The position numbers and the translations under genes were made by a program. This document shows, piece by piece, positions 9,713 through 19,207 of a DNA stretch of 64,000 nt (positions within the stretch are counted from its first letter, which is position 1; each line of letters starts with the position of its first letter). The notes beneath the pieces were generated by a model, which made no database searches, had not been told where the DNA came from, and saw nothing but the letters and a program-made list of their open reading frames with translations. Source of the stretch: Acidimicrobiales bacterium. GTDB lineage: Bacteria; Actinomycetota; Acidimicrobiia; Acidimicrobiales; MedAcidi-G1. The stretch covers positions 60,156 through 124,155 of the forward strand of contig JASLKK010000003.1 in the NCBI GenBank assembly GCA_030747595.1, in the 5' to 3' direction.

Positions 9713-11368
9713 GTGTCGGATCGCTACGACTTCGTGATCATCGGGGGTGGTTCGGCGGGCTGTGCGCTGGCCAACCGCCTGAGTGCCGATCCGGCCAACC
9801 GGGTACTCCTGATCGAGGCCGGTCGGCGCGACTGGCGGGCCGACGTGGTCATCCACATGCCGGCCGCCCTGTCGATGGGAATCGGCAACCGGTTCTACGA
9901 CTGGATGTACGAGTCCGAACCTGAACCCGAGATGGGTGGCCGCCGGGTGTACCACGCCCGCGGCAAGGTCCTGGGCGGCTCGTCGTCCATCAACGGGATG
10001 ATCTTCCAGCGGGGCAACCCGATGGACTTCGACCGCTGGGCGGCAACGCCGGGTTGCGAGCAGTGGGACTGGGCGCACTGCCTCCCGTACTTCAAGCGGA
10101 TGGAGACCTGCCTGGCCGGCGAGGACGACTGGCGTGGTGGCGAGGGCCCGCTCAAGCTGGAGCGGGGTCCGGCTACCAGCCCGCTGTTCCAGGCGTTCTT
10201 CGAGGCCGTCCAGCAGGCCGGACATCCGATGACGCCTGACGTCAACGGCTACCGCCAGGAGGGCTTCAACGCCTTCGACCGCAACGTCTATCGGGGGCGC
10301 CGCCTTTCAGCCGCCCGGGCCTACCTGCATCCGGTCCTCCACCGGAAGAACCTGGACCTCTGGACAAAGGCGCATGCCACCCGACTCCTGATGGATGGAA
10401 CACGAGTGACAGGGGTGGAGGTGAGCCACCGGGGCCGCAACCGAACCGTCGAGGCCGCCGAGGTCATCTCGTCCAGCGGGGCGATCAACACACCGCAACT
10501 GCTGCAGTTGTCGGGGATCGGGCCGGCCGGCGTGCTGCGCGACGCTGGGGTTACGCCGGTGGTGGACCTGCCGGGCGTCGGAGAGAACCTCCAGGACCAT
10601 CTAGAGGTGTACGTGCAGTACGCCTGCAACGAGCCGGTATCGCTGGCGCCGCAGTTGGCCCAGTGGCGCAAGCCGTGGATCGGTCTCCAGTGGTTGTTCC
10701 GGAGGGGCCCTGGGGCGTCGAACCACTTCGAAGCCGGTGGCTTCCTGCGCAGCAATGACGACGTGCCGTGGCCGAACCTGATGTTCCACTTCCTGCCCAT
10801 CGCCATCCGCTACGACGGTTCGGTATCCACCGAAGGGCACGGCTACCAGTTCCACATCGGGCCGATGTTCTCCAACAGCACCGGGTGGGTACGGATCCAA
10901 AGCGACGACCCGTTCCAGAAGCCGAAGATGCTCTTCAACTACCTGTCGACACCGGAGGACCGGCGAGAGTGGACCGAGGCCATCGAGGTGGCCCGCAACA
11001 TCATGGGGCAACCGGCATTTGCTCCGTTCAACGGTGGCGAGATCTCGCCCGGTCCTCACGTAGCCAGCGACGAGGCGGTCCTCGACTGGGTTCGTGCCGA
11101 CGCCGAGACGGCTCTGCATCCGTCGTGCACAGCGCGCATGGGCACAGACGAGATGGGTGTCGTCAACCCGGCGTCGATGCGGGTACACGGCGTAGACGGG
11201 CTGCGGGTGGTGGACGCCTCGGTGATGCCGACGTTGACCAACGGCAACATCTACGCGCCGGTGATGATGACCGCCGAGAAGTCCGCCGACCTGATCTTGG
11301 GCAACACGCCGTTGCCGGTCAGCGACGCCCCGCAATATCGACATGGCGTATCTGAACCGGACTGGTAG
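9713..11368 (+). CDS. GMC family FAD oxidoreductase (choline dehydrogenase-like)
   Basis: 551 residues from GTG 9713. The N-terminus '[19 protein letters not shown]' is the FAD dinucleotide motif. The first GMC signature '[18 protein letters not shown]' is near residue 85, the second near 255 ('[17 protein letters not shown]'), and the C-terminal 'HPSCTARMG' carries the catalytic His. The C-terminal '[18 protein letters not shown]' is typical of BetA/AlkJ-type alcohol dehydrogenases. It oxidises a primary alcohol, possibly choline or a related osmolyte. The next gene on the same strand is DmdA-like, so joint metabolism of osmolyte-type compounds is plausible but unproven. Confidence 0.93.
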   Translation: MSDRYDFVIIGGGSAGCALANRLSADPANRVLLIEAGRRDWRADVVIHMPAALSMGIGNRFYDWMYESEPEPEMGGRRVYHARGKVLGGSSSINGMIFQRGNPMDFDRWAATPGCEQWDWAHCLPYFKRMETCLAGEDDWRGGEGPLKLERGPATSPLFQAFFEAVQQAGHPMTPDVNGYRQEGFNAFDRNVYRGRRLSAARAYLHPVLHRKNLDLWTKAHATRLLMDGTRVTGVEVSHRGRNRTVEAAEVISSSGAINTPQLLQLSGIGPAGVLRDAGVTPVVDLPGVGENLQDHLEVYVQYACNEPVSLAPQLAQWRKPWIGLQWLFRRGPGASNHFEAGGFLRSNDDVPWPNLMFHFLPIAIRYDGSVSTEGHGYQFHIGPMFSNSTGWVRIQSDDPFQKPKMLFNYLSTPEDRREWTEAIEVARNIMGQPAFAPFNGGEISPGPHVASDEAVLDWVRADAETALHPSCTARMGTDEMGVVNPASMRVHGVDGLRVVDASVMPTLTNGNIYAPVMMTAEKSADLILGNTPLPVSDAPQYRHGVSEPDW

Positions 11369-11489
11369 TCGATCACCGGTGGAGGGGAGACTCAGGCCAT
11401 GAGGACCGTGACCTGCGACGCCGCCATGCTGGATGTCTTGATGCAGGGTGGTCGACTCGTCTTCGACCGACCTCGATGAGGTGGGTTCG

Positions 11490-12599
11490 ATGACGTTGCA
11501 GATCGGACTGGGGTCGAGGATCCGGAAGTCGCCGTTCCACGACGCTCTGATGCGTCACGGCCTGACCCACGTGACCGTCTACAACCACATGTACATGCCG
11601 GGGTCGTTCGGCGACCCGGACGAGGAGTATCGGGCGCTTGTCGAGCGGGTGTCGTTGTGGGACGTGTCGTGTGAGCGCCAAGTCGAAGTGGTCGGGCCGG
11701 ATGCTGGGGCCCTGTGCCAGTACGTATCGGCGCGGGACCTTCGGGGGATGAAGGTCGGCCGGGTGCGGTATGCACCGATGTGTGACCACGACGGGGTGCT
11801 GATCAATGATCCGATGGCGCTGAAACTGGCTGAGGACCGCTGGTGGCTGTCGATTGCCGATAGCGACGTGCTGCTGTGGTGCCAGGCGGTGGCTGCCGAG
11901 CGAGGGATGGACTGCCGGGTGTTCGAACCGGACGTGTCGCCGTTGGGCGTGCAGGGCCCGCGGGCTGACGACACGATGGCAGACCTGTTGGGGGAGTGGG
12001 TGCGGAACCTGCCGTTCTTCGCCTTCGAGGAGGTCGTCCACGACAGCATCCCGTTCGTGTTGTGCCGGTCGGGGTGGAGCGGCCAGGGAGGGTTCGAATT
12101 GTTCCTTCAGGACGGCTCGAAGGGGGTAGCGCTGTGGGACGCCGTGTGGGCGGCCGGCGAGAAGTACGGCATCCACCCGGGTGGGCCGACGCTCAACGAA
12201 CGGATCGAGTCGGACCTGTTCTCCTACCGGGCGGACTGCGGGGCTGGGGCGACGCCGTTGGAGGTGGGGCTGGAAAAGTTCCTGTCGCTGGATCGTGACG
12301 ATGACTTCATCGGAAAGGCGGCCCTTCTGGCCGAACGTGAGCGCGGCCCAGCGAGGCGCCTAGTCAAGGCATTGTTGTCGGGGGAGCGGTTCGCCTCCAC
12401 GAGCGAGTCCCCGTGGCCGTCAGTCGGGCTGGACGGTCAGCCGTGCGGAGAGGTCCGGGTGGCCGTGTGGTCTCCGAAGCACCAATCAAACCTGTGCCTG
12501 GCGTTGGTGTCGTCGGACGTGGCCGGCGGTCCGTTCACAACGACGACTCCGTCGGGAGGGACGCTTCAGGCTACGCACCTTGCCTACTTTGCTGAGTAA
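11490..12599 (+). CDS. DmdA-like tetrahydrofolate-dependent demethylase (GcvT superfamily)
   Basis: 369 residues from ATG 11490, preceded by a good ribosome site (GAGGTGGG, ~7 bases). Belongs to the GcvT fold but follows the DMSP-demethylase branch: 'VYNHMYMPGSF', 'LWDVSCERQVEV', 'WWLSIADSDVLLW', 'EPDVSPLGVQGP', 'CRSGWSGQGGFE' and 'PTLNERIESDLFSY' match blocks I recall from Pelagibacter DmdA, and the length is the same. Such enzymes move a methyl group to tetrahydrofolate. An upstream in-frame GTG (11448) is less likely. DmdA versus another demethylase cannot be settled without a tree, so no symbol is given. Confidence 0.75.
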   Translation: MTLQIGLGSRIRKSPFHDALMRHGLTHVTVYNHMYMPGSFGDPDEEYRALVERVSLWDVSCERQVEVVGPDAGALCQYVSARDLRGMKVGRVRYAPMCDHDGVLINDPMALKLAEDRWWLSIADSDVLLWCQAVAAERGMDCRVFEPDVSPLGVQGPRADDTMADLLGEWVRNLPFFAFEEVVHDSIPFVLCRSGWSGQGGFELFLQDGSKGVALWDAVWAAGEKYGIHPGGPTLNERIESDLFSYRADCGAGATPLEVGLEKFLSLDRDDDFIGKAALLAERERGPARRLVKALLSGERFASTSESPWPSVGLDGQPCGEVRVAVWSPKHQSNLCLALVSSDVAGGPFTTTTPSGGTLQATHLAYFAE

Positions 12600-12756
12600 G
12601 GGGGCCTGGGAGAACGAATACAGATTGCGTTTCAGAGGCTGACGTATTTGGTTCTCTTCACTGCCTGGACTGACCGGACCGCCCATTTCCTAGTACTGAT
12701 TCCCGCTACTACCCTGGACTTGGAATCTGTTTGAGAACTGTAGGTAGGAGACGCTA

Positions 12757-14532
12757 ATGCCAGACCTGCGAACAGAGCCGGTAACCGTTGCACGACTATT
12801 GCAATCTGATCACCTGTATTGGTGTCCACTGTTTCAACGTCAATACGTATGGACAACCTCAAAGATCACAACTCTTTTTGAGGATGCACTGACCGTTGAT
12901 GAGGGAGAGTGTGAAAGCAGGTTTCTTGGCGCCGTCGTATTTGAGGCTGAGGAAGCGCGCATCGGATACCCAACGAGATTTTGGCTAATCGATGGTCAGC
13001 AACGACTAACCACCCTCTTCTTGTTTCTATCGGCGCTGGTGGAGGAGTTGCATGCAAGAGGCGAAGTAGAGAAGGCCAACTCGCTTACAGAGAACTACCT
13101 GACGATTTCTGCAGCTGGAGAAATGAAGAACGAAGCGAAGTTCAGGCCAACGGTTCTGGACACGAAGCAGTTCAATGTGGTGCTTCGCAAGCTTCAAGCG
13201 CCGGATGTGAGACTTGTCGGGAACGCTCAGGGGAAAGAGACAGGCAAGCTCAAGTCTGGTTATGACCTGGCTAGGAAGCTGTTGCGAAAGAGGGTGGCGG
13301 ATCTTGAGCCAGAGGCGGCAACGGAGTGGCTATGGAGTTTCGCTAGTTGCCTTCTGACCGGAATGCGTTTTGTCACCATCACGCTTGGTGATGATCATGA
13401 TTCGAACGAAGTGTTCGACAGACTTAACTCCAAGGCTGAACCGCTTAAGACGATCGATCTGGTGAGAAATGCGATTCTAAAAGAGGCGGCCAGAGATTTA
13501 AGCCAGGCGATGACGCTCCATGATGAGTACTGGATGCCCTTTCATGACGCATTCCTGGGGGACGAGTCAGCTGAGCAGAAGTACTTCTTCCCCTTGGGAC
13601 TCTGTCGAGATAGCAGTATCAAGAAGTCTCAGACCTTTGATCTGTTGTCGAAGCGGTGGCGCGATATAAGAAGGGCAAGTCAGGATCAAAGTCCGAGGGA
13701 GTTGGTCCGGCTGGCGATGAATGACCTTCAGGAATTCCAGGAGGCATACTGTGCGGTCACATTGACCGGGCAGTTGGGTCCTGCAGGAGCGAATCTTCCA
13801 GCGCCCGACCGTAAGAGAGTGAATCTTCGAGTTTCAAGGCTTCACCGTCTCGAGGCATCAGTTGTGACGATGCCGTACTTGATGCAGCTCTTGAATTCGA
13901 TTGTTGATCAGAGTGTGCCTCTTGAAGACGGTCTGGACTGCATTGACGTTGTTGAATCGTTCCTTGTGCGTCGTGCGATTATGGGAATTGAGCCGACAGG
14001 CCTGCACGCAGTGTTCAAGGGTCTATGGGATCCAGATGACTTGGAAGCGGAGTCATTGGAGCAGCGGATGACGACCGCAACTGTCAGTTTTCCTAGCAAC
14101 CAGGAGTTCACGGACTATGTGAAGACCGGTCGTCTTTATGGGCGAAAAATTATGCACTACGTGCTTTGGGAAAGGGAGCTCGGATTTGAGGATGGGGACA
14201 GACACCCTCAGCCGATTGACTTTCATGCTGGTCATGTGATTCCCCGTCAGCTTGAAAAGAGCGATTTGGACGGTTGGGAAGGGTGGGGTGTTGATGACTG
14301 GGAGTCGATGAAGAACACATGGGGGAACCTTGTCCCACTGACTCCTGATGCGAACTTCCAAATGGGGCGGCTTGGGTGGCCGGCCGCTCGAGAACTCCTA
14401 AATGGAAACGTGATTTTCAAAACTACGCAACGCGTGGTCCAGGATTACCTCACTTGGACTCCCGACGATGTTCGAAATCGTGGTGACGAACTTGCAGTGT
14501 GGGCGGCCGGCCGTTGGAAGAAGTTGTGCTGA
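12757..14532 (+). CDS. DUF262 + DUF1524 (GmrSD-like) restriction/defence protein
   Basis: 591 residues. The N-terminal DUF262 domain (~1-260) has 'CPLFQRQYVW' near residue 27, the ParB-like 'WLIDGQQRLTTL' near 78 and 'DSNEVFDRLNSKAEPL' near 225. The C-terminal DUF1524 HNH-type nuclease domain has 'FHAGHVIPRQ' near 490 and 'WGNLVPLTPDANFQMG' near 530. This architecture occurs in type IV modification-dependent restriction systems such as GmrSD, with NTP use assigned to DUF262 and DNA cleavage to DUF1524. Codon use is clearly more A/T-rich than all neighbours, as is the ~150 bp upstream, which indicates horizontal acquisition. Its stop abuts the stop of the convergent dehydrogenase. Confidence 0.88.
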   Translation: MPDLRTEPVTVARLLQSDHLYWCPLFQRQYVWTTSKITTLFEDALTVDEGECESRFLGAVVFEAEEARIGYPTRFWLIDGQQRLTTLFLFLSALVEELHARGEVEKANSLTENYLTISAAGEMKNEAKFRPTVLDTKQFNVVLRKLQAPDVRLVGNAQGKETGKLKSGYDLARKLLRKRVADLEPEAATEWLWSFASCLLTGMRFVTITLGDDHDSNEVFDRLNSKAEPLKTIDLVRNAILKEAARDLSQAMTLHDEYWMPFHDAFLGDESAEQKYFFPLGLCRDSSIKKSQTFDLLSKRWRDIRRASQDQSPRELVRLAMNDLQEFQEAYCAVTLTGQLGPAGANLPAPDRKRVNLRVSRLHRLEASVVTMPYLMQLLNSIVDQSVPLEDGLDCIDVVESFLVRRAIMGIEPTGLHAVFKGLWDPDDLEAESLEQRMTTATVSFPSNQEFTDYVKTGRLYGRKIMHYVLWERELGFEDGDRHPQPIDFHAGHVIPRQLEKSDLDGWEGWGVDDWESMKNTWGNLVPLTPDANFQMGRLGWPAARELLNGNVIFKTTQRVVQDYLTWTPDDVRNRGDELAVWAAGRWKKLC

Positions 14533-15600
14533 TCAGTGCGTGTGCTTGAGCACCGCTCGGACAGCGTCCTCGTCGCCGTCCCGGTGCAGTAATGCCATCG
14601 CCCGGTCGATCTCGTCTAGGCCCACCACGGCACCTAGCAGGGGAGCGGTCGGGAACCCGCCCTCGTTCAAGATCCGGGCCGCCTCGTCGACAGAACCGGC
14701 ATCGCCGCCGGCCCCACCGAGGACCCGCAGACCCTTCATCACGACCTTGTCGGTCACCACTGGCACGGCCTGACGATCCTTCAGGCCCGCCCAGATCACC
14801 GTGGCACGGTGGTGCACTAGGTCGAAGCACAAACTCGGGGTGCCCGGCGCACTGGCCAGGTCCACGGCCAGTGACGCACCGAACCCACCGGTCAGGTCCA
14901 TCACCGCATCCACCGGATCGTCGACCATCACGTCGATTACATGGTCGGCGCCCACCTTGAGCGCTACATCCAGGCGCAACGCGTCGTCCGACGTTCCTGT
15001 CACGATCACCTTGTCGGCACCCAGCGACTTCGCGTACGCCGCGCAGGTCAGACCCATGTGCCCCGGCCCCTGTATGACGACGGTCTGGCCGGCCTGGAAG
15101 CCTGCCTGGCCCAGCCACGCCACCATGTTCGACAGCGGTTCGAACAGCGTGAGTTCTTCGGCTGACAGGTCATTGGTCAACTTCGCCAGGTGCGTGCCAG
15201 CCAGCACGGCCATGTACTCGCCGTAGCCACCCCACAGGCCCGCCCCCTCGTCGAGGCCGAACGAGTACCCGTAGCACCGCACCCCGAACGGGTTGTCCTC
15301 GCTCGGAGGCCCGTACCAGACAATGTCGACGGCCACCCGGTCGCCGACCGCCACACCCAGGTCGGCATCATCGGCCAGCGCATGCACCCTCCCGACGATC
15401 TCGTGGCCCGGTACCACCGGGGACACCTCACCCGGCACGTGCTTGTGGCCAGCCAACTGGGCGACGTCGCTGTGGCACAGCCCGACGGCCTCCACGGCCA
15501 GCACCGCTCCACCCGGCGGAGGAGTGGGCACCGAGAAGTCGTCACGCAACTCCCACGTACCGTCACCGCCGAACACCACTGCCCGGCACGTGTCGGTCAT
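14533..15600 (-). CDS. Zinc-dependent medium-chain alcohol dehydrogenase (MDR family)
   Basis: 355 residues. GroES-like N-domain with catalytic-zinc Cys in 'VGLCHSDVAQLAG' (~residue 40) and 'VVPGHEIVGRV' (~63); Rossmann domain with 'VVIQGPGHMGLTCAAYAKSLG' type GxGxxG (~175). The four-cysteine structural-zinc lobe of classical ADHs is not evident; the lobe has 'YGPPSEDNPFGVRCYGYSFG' instead. Oxidises an alcohol with NAD(P)+; substrate unknown. Last of the minus-strand group acting on alcohols and CoA thioesters (ADH, thiolase, acyl-CoA dehydrogenase, SDR). Confidence 0.9.
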   Translation of the reverse strand: MTDTCRAVVFGGDGTWELRDDFSVPTPPPGGAVLAVEAVGLCHSDVAQLAGHKHVPGEVSPVVPGHEIVGRVHALADDADLGVAVGDRVAVDIVWYGPPSEDNPFGVRCYGYSFGLDEGAGLWGGYGEYMAVLAGTHLAKLTNDLSAEELTLFEPLSNMVAWLGQAGFQAGQTVVIQGPGHMGLTCAAYAKSLGADKVIVTGTSDDALRLDVALKVGADHVIDVMVDDPVDAVMDLTGGFGASLAVDLASAPGTPSLCFDLVHHRATVIWAGLKDRQAVPVVTDKVVMKGLRVLGGAGGDAGSVDEAARILNEGGFPTAPLLGAVVGLDEIDRAMALLHRDGDEDAVRAVLKHTH

Positions 15601-15633
15601 CTGTCTGCAGCCTCCCAGGGATCCCGTAACCGC

Positions 15634-16812
15634 TTAGAGGCGCTGGATGAGGGTGCCGGTGCCCAGGCCGCCACCGCAGCACATGGTCACCACGGCGTAC
15701 TCGCCGTCCACCCGGTGCAGTTCGTGCACGGCTTTGGTGGTCAGGATGGCGCCCGTCCCACCCAGTGGGTGCCCCAGGGCGATGGCGCCACCATTCGGGT
15801 TGACGACCTCCATGTCCGGGGAGAGTTCCTTCTCCCACGCCAGCACCACCGAGGCGAACGCCTCGTTGATCTCGACCACGTCGATGTCGTCGATTGTCAG
15901 GTCGTTGTCGGCCAGCAGCTTCTGGGTGGCGCCGATCGGGCCAGTCAACATGAGTTCCGGATCCGACCCCACAAGGCACGAGTCCACGATCCGGGCCAGC
16001 GGTTTGACGCCTAGTTCGGCGGCCTTTTCGGCCGTCATCAACAAGATGGCGCCCGCACCGTCCGAGATCTGCGACGACGTCCCCGCCGTGTGCACGCCAT
16101 CTTCGCGGCCCGATGGCTTCAGGTTGCTGAGCGATTCCATGGTCGTTTCCCGAAGGCCTTCGTCGCGGGTGATGGTCGTCGTCTCACCGGTTGCCTTGCC
16201 GTCCTCGCCCAGCACCGGCGCGTCGACGGGCACGATCTGGGTGGCGAAGCGGTCCTCGTCCCACGCCCGGGCCGCCCGGGCCTGGGACTGCACGCCGAAC
16301 GCGTCGGTGTCGAGCCGGGTGATGCCCCACTGGTCGGCGATCCGTTCCGACCCCTCGAACTGCGACGTGAACTCGAAATGCTCGAAGTAGTTGCGGTTTA
16401 CTGGCAGACCCGAGTTCGGTTCCTTCGGCGACGTCGCTCCGAAGCCAACCTGGCTCATCAGTTCCACGCCGCAACCCACCGCGGCGTCCACTACGCCGCC
16501 GGCGACCAGGGCGTACGCCAGGTTGGTGGCCTGCTGGCTCGAACCGCACTGGGTGTCGACCGTCGTGGCCGGTACCTCCAACGGCAACCCGGCGGTCAGC
16601 CACGCCGTGCGGGTCACGTTCATCGACTGCATGCCCACCTGGCCGACACAACCGCCGACCACCTGGCCGACCTCCAACGGGTCTACGCCCGTTCGCTCGA
16701 ACAGGGCCTTCTGGACGGTACCCAGTATGTCCACGCTGTGGCATGTCGACAGGCCGCCCTTTCGACGACCCACCGGGGTCCGTACGGCATCCACGATCAC
16801 GACTTCACGCAT
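15634..16812 (-). CDS. Thiolase / acetyl-CoA C-acyltransferase
   Basis: 392 residues from ATG 16812. Nucleophilic Cys in 'VDTQCGSSQQATNLA' near residue 92, the His of 'NGGAIALGHPLGGTGA' near 350 and the second Cys in 'VTMCCGGGLGTG' near 380. It cleaves 3-ketoacyl-CoA to acetyl- or propionyl-CoA. The 'QCGSSQQA' active site is the form I associate with actinobacterial steroid-type thiolases (FadA5/FadA6), so a sterol or branched substrate is possible. The longer ORF (to 17016) has no thiolase similarity upstream of the ATG chosen. Followed by the alcohol dehydrogenase. Confidence 0.93.
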   Translation of the reverse strand: MREVVIVDAVRTPVGRRKGGLSTCHSVDILGTVQKALFERTGVDPLEVGQVVGGCVGQVGMQSMNVTRTAWLTAGLPLEVPATTVDTQCGSSQQATNLAYALVAGGVVDAAVGCGVELMSQVGFGATSPKEPNSGLPVNRNYFEHFEFTSQFEGSERIADQWGITRLDTDAFGVQSQARAARAWDEDRFATQIVPVDAPVLGEDGKATGETTTITRDEGLRETTMESLSNLKPSGREDGVHTAGTSSQISDGAGAILLMTAEKAAELGVKPLARIVDSCLVGSDPELMLTGPIGATQKLLADNDLTIDDIDVVEINEAFASVVLAWEKELSPDMEVVNPNGGAIALGHPLGGTGAILTTKAVHELHRVDGEYAVVTMCCGGGLGTGTLIQRL

Positions 16813-16895
16813 GTTGTTGCTCCTGTTTCCTTGACTGACGGCCACCTCGCTGGCGGCACGAGTATTTGAGATTCGCCTGTCTGGGTCGGCCTGTT

Positions 16896-18134
16896 CTAGA
16901 TCGGTAGGTCGCCGGTGGCCCGGGCCGTGGAACCGGTGTCGGTCCATGCGGCGATCGAACGTTGGGCGATCCGCATCTGGTGGACCTCGTCGGCCCCGTC
17001 GGCGAATCGTGCCCACCGGGCTTGCTGGAACATGTGGGCCAGCGGCGTGTCGGTCGAATACCCCAACGCCCCGTGTACCTGGATGGCCCGGTCGATGATC
17101 CGGTTCAGGCTGTTGGCCACGAAATGCTTGGCCATCGACACCTCGGACTTGAAGTCGTCGCCCCGGTCGATCTTGTAGGCGGCGTGCAGCACCATGAGCT
17201 TCGACTGGTACAACTCCATTGTCGAATCAGCGATCATCCACTGGATGCCCTGCTTTTCGGCTAGCAGCGACCCGTGGCTGAAGCGCTCTAGTGACCGTTC
17301 CACCATCATGTCCAGCGCCGTCTCGGCTTGGGCGATCCACCGCATGCAGTGGGCGAGCCGGGCCGGTCCGAGCCGGTACTGGCCCAGTAGGTGGCCCTGG
17401 CCTCGGCCGCCCAGCATCTGGTCCTCGTGGAGCCGTAGGTCCTCGATGAGGATCTCTGAGTGCCCGGTCGAGCCGTGCATTGTCTCGATCTGGCGTACCT
17501 CGGTCCAACCATCGGACGGGATGTCCACCAGGAACGCCGTGTTGGCGGCCTGCGGAAGGTCTGGATCCTCCTCGGTGCGGCACACCAGGATGGCGAACTT
17601 GGCCCGGTGGGCATTGGAGATGAACCACTTGTGGCCGTTCACCACCCACTCGTCGCCGTCCTGGTACGCGTTGGTGCGGATCAGCGTCGGATCCGACCCA
17701 GCTACCTCGGGTTCGGTCATGGCGAAGCACGACCATGTGGTGCCCTCGCACAACGGCTTCAGGTACTTCTCCTTCTGGGCGTCGGTTGCCCAGTGGAGCA
17801 GCGTGTGCATGTTGCCCTCGTCGGGCGCCTGACAGTTCAGCACCCACGGTCCGTAGTACGAGCGGGCCGCCTCGGCCTGCACCATGGCCAACTCGACGTG
17901 GCCGAGCCCCATCCCACCCCATTCTGTGGGCATGTGGGGCAGCCACAGGCCCTCCTCCCGGGCCTGCTTGCGCATCCCTATCAACGCCCGGATGCGGTCC
18001 TCGCCGTCGAGGGCTGGCGTGTCGCCCTGGCCGTCGATGGCCGCCCCACCGGGACGGATCACGTCGTCAACGAACGTTCGAATACGGGTCCGGATCGCCT
18101 CCAGTTCGGGCGTCAGGCTGAAGTCGATGGACAC
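16896..18134 (-). CDS. Acyl-CoA dehydrogenase family protein
   Basis: 412 residues from a GTG at 18134 with an ACGGAG ribosome site. N-terminal alpha domain, 'WSCFAMTEPEVAGSDPT' (FAD/substrate loop) near residue 150, 'GDEWVVNGHKWFISNAH' near 175 and the C-terminal helical domain with 'QVHGALGYSTDTPLAHMFQ' near 365. Reaction: FAD-dependent alpha,beta-dehydrogenation of an acyl-CoA. The length rules out DmdC-type or very-long-chain enzymes of ~590 residues. Co-directional with thiolase and SDR; probably one beta-oxidation operon. Start is 31 bases from the SDR stop. Confidence 0.92.
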   Translation of the reverse strand: MSIDFSLTPELEAIRTRIRTFVDDVIRPGGAAIDGQGDTPALDGEDRIRALIGMRKQAREEGLWLPHMPTEWGGMGLGHVELAMVQAEAARSYYGPWVLNCQAPDEGNMHTLLHWATDAQKEKYLKPLCEGTTWSCFAMTEPEVAGSDPTLIRTNAYQDGDEWVVNGHKWFISNAHRAKFAILVCRTEEDPDLPQAANTAFLVDIPSDGWTEVRQIETMHGSTGHSEILIEDLRLHEDQMLGGRGQGHLLGQYRLGPARLAHCMRWIAQAETALDMMVERSLERFSHGSLLAEKQGIQWMIADSTMELYQSKLMVLHAAYKIDRGDDFKSEVSMAKHFVANSLNRIIDRAIQVHGALGYSTDTPLAHMFQQARWARFADGADEVHQMRIAQRSIAAWTDTGSTARATGDLPI

Positions 18135-18165
18135 GGGGTGCTCCGTCAGTTGGTTGGAAACCCGG

Positions 18166-19098
18166 CTAGATGGTCTTGCCCGGGCGTCCCGGGCCCTCGG
18201 CCGGGTTGCCACCCATGTCCGAGTTGAGTTGTGCCTCGGCCATCAGCCCGGCAATCACATCGGTCATGTCGGCCGGTTCGTCGGTCTGCATGGCCGTCGG
18301 GCCCAGATGCCACTGCTCGGAAATGCCGACGCGCTGGCCCATGATGTCAAATACCCGGCCGGTCACGTTCTGGGCGGCTTCGCTGCACAGCCACGTCGTG
18401 GTCACGGCGATCCAACGCGGACCCATCTTCTCCTGGGTTTCCTCGTCCATACCGGCAAACCCCGGTAGGTCCTTGGTCATCCGGGTGTAGGCACCGGGGG
18501 CCAGACAGTTGCAGGTCACGCCGTACTTGGTGAGTTCCATGGCTGTGATCAGGGTGAACGCCGCGATGCCCGCCTTGGCCGCCCCGTAGTTGGACTGTCC
18601 GACATTGCCGTAGATGCCCGACGGCGACGCCGTGTTCACGATCCGTCCGAATGCCTCACCGCCCGCCTTGACCTTCTCGCGCCAGTAGACGGCAGCGTGG
18701 TGGCTGGGGGCGAAGGTGCCTTTCAGGTGGACATTGATCACCGCGTCCCAGTCGGACTCAGTCATCGAGAACATCATGCGGTCACGGAGGATCCCGGCGT
18801 TGTTGATGAGGATGTCGCAGCTGCCGAACGTGTCGATGGCCTGCTGGACCATCTCGCCGGCAGCGTCGAAGTCGGCCACGTTGGCGCCGTTGACAACCGC
18901 CTCGCCGCCCATAGCCACGATTTCATCGACCACCGACTGGGCTGGGGTGACATCGGCACCCTCGCCGGTGGCATCGCCACCCAGGTCGTTGACCACCACC
19001 TTGGCACCATTCTCAGCGAGCATGAGGGCGTGCTCTCGCCCGATGCCTCGGCCGGCGCCGGTCACGATGGCCACGCGGCCTTCAACGATGTTGCCCAT
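18166..19098 (-). CDS. SDR family dehydrogenase, MFE-2/3-hydroxyacyl-CoA type
   Basis: 310 residues from ATG 19098. 'VAIVTGAGRGIGREHALMLAENGA' like motif begins near residue 8 (TGxxxGxG), 'NNAGILRDRM' near 95, Ser in 'NTASPSGIYGN' and YxxxK in 'NYGAAKAGI' near 165. The 'GRGIGREHAL' and 'AGILRD' blocks are typical of the (3R)-hydroxyacyl-CoA dehydrogenase domain of peroxisomal-type MFE-2 and actinobacterial HSD17B4-like proteins, so it fits as the hydroxyacyl-CoA step between the adjacent acyl-CoA dehydrogenase and thiolase. First gene of that minus-strand group; 306 bp of upstream DNA precede it. Confidence 0.9.
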   Translation of the reverse strand: MGNIVEGRVAIVTGAGRGIGREHALMLAENGAKVVVNDLGGDATGEGADVTPAQSVVDEIVAMGGEAVVNGANVADFDAAGEMVQQAIDTFGSCDILINNAGILRDRMMFSMTESDWDAVINVHLKGTFAPSHHAAVYWREKVKAGGEAFGRIVNTASPSGIYGNVGQSNYGAAKAGIAAFTLITAMELTKYGVTCNCLAPGAYTRMTKDLPGFAGMDEETQEKMGPRWIAVTTTWLCSEAAQNVTGRVFDIMGQRVGISEQWHLGPTAMQTDEPADMTDVIAGLMAEAQLNSDMGGNPAEGPGRPGKTI

Positions 19099-19207
19099 GG
19101 GGAAGTGCTCCTGTATCTGGTGCGGATCTTTGGTCTCTGGAGATGAAGTCTGAGCCTGCCACCGAGGTGGGGTCGGTGCCCACGCGGGGATGACCCGGGG
19201 ACCACTG

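Noticed and set aside
15634..17016. Extended thiolase and other long N-terminal extensions (P450 to 9085, CorC from 56223, MauE-like to 44578)
   Set aside because: All run into neighbouring genes in another frame and show Arg/Pro/Ser-rich shadow composition, while internal starts begin at the conserved domain.
16896..18134. Acyl-CoA dehydrogenase as DmdC of DMSP degradation
   Set aside because: At 412 residues it is far shorter than DmdC-type enzymes, and it sits with a thiolase and a MFE-2-type SDR.
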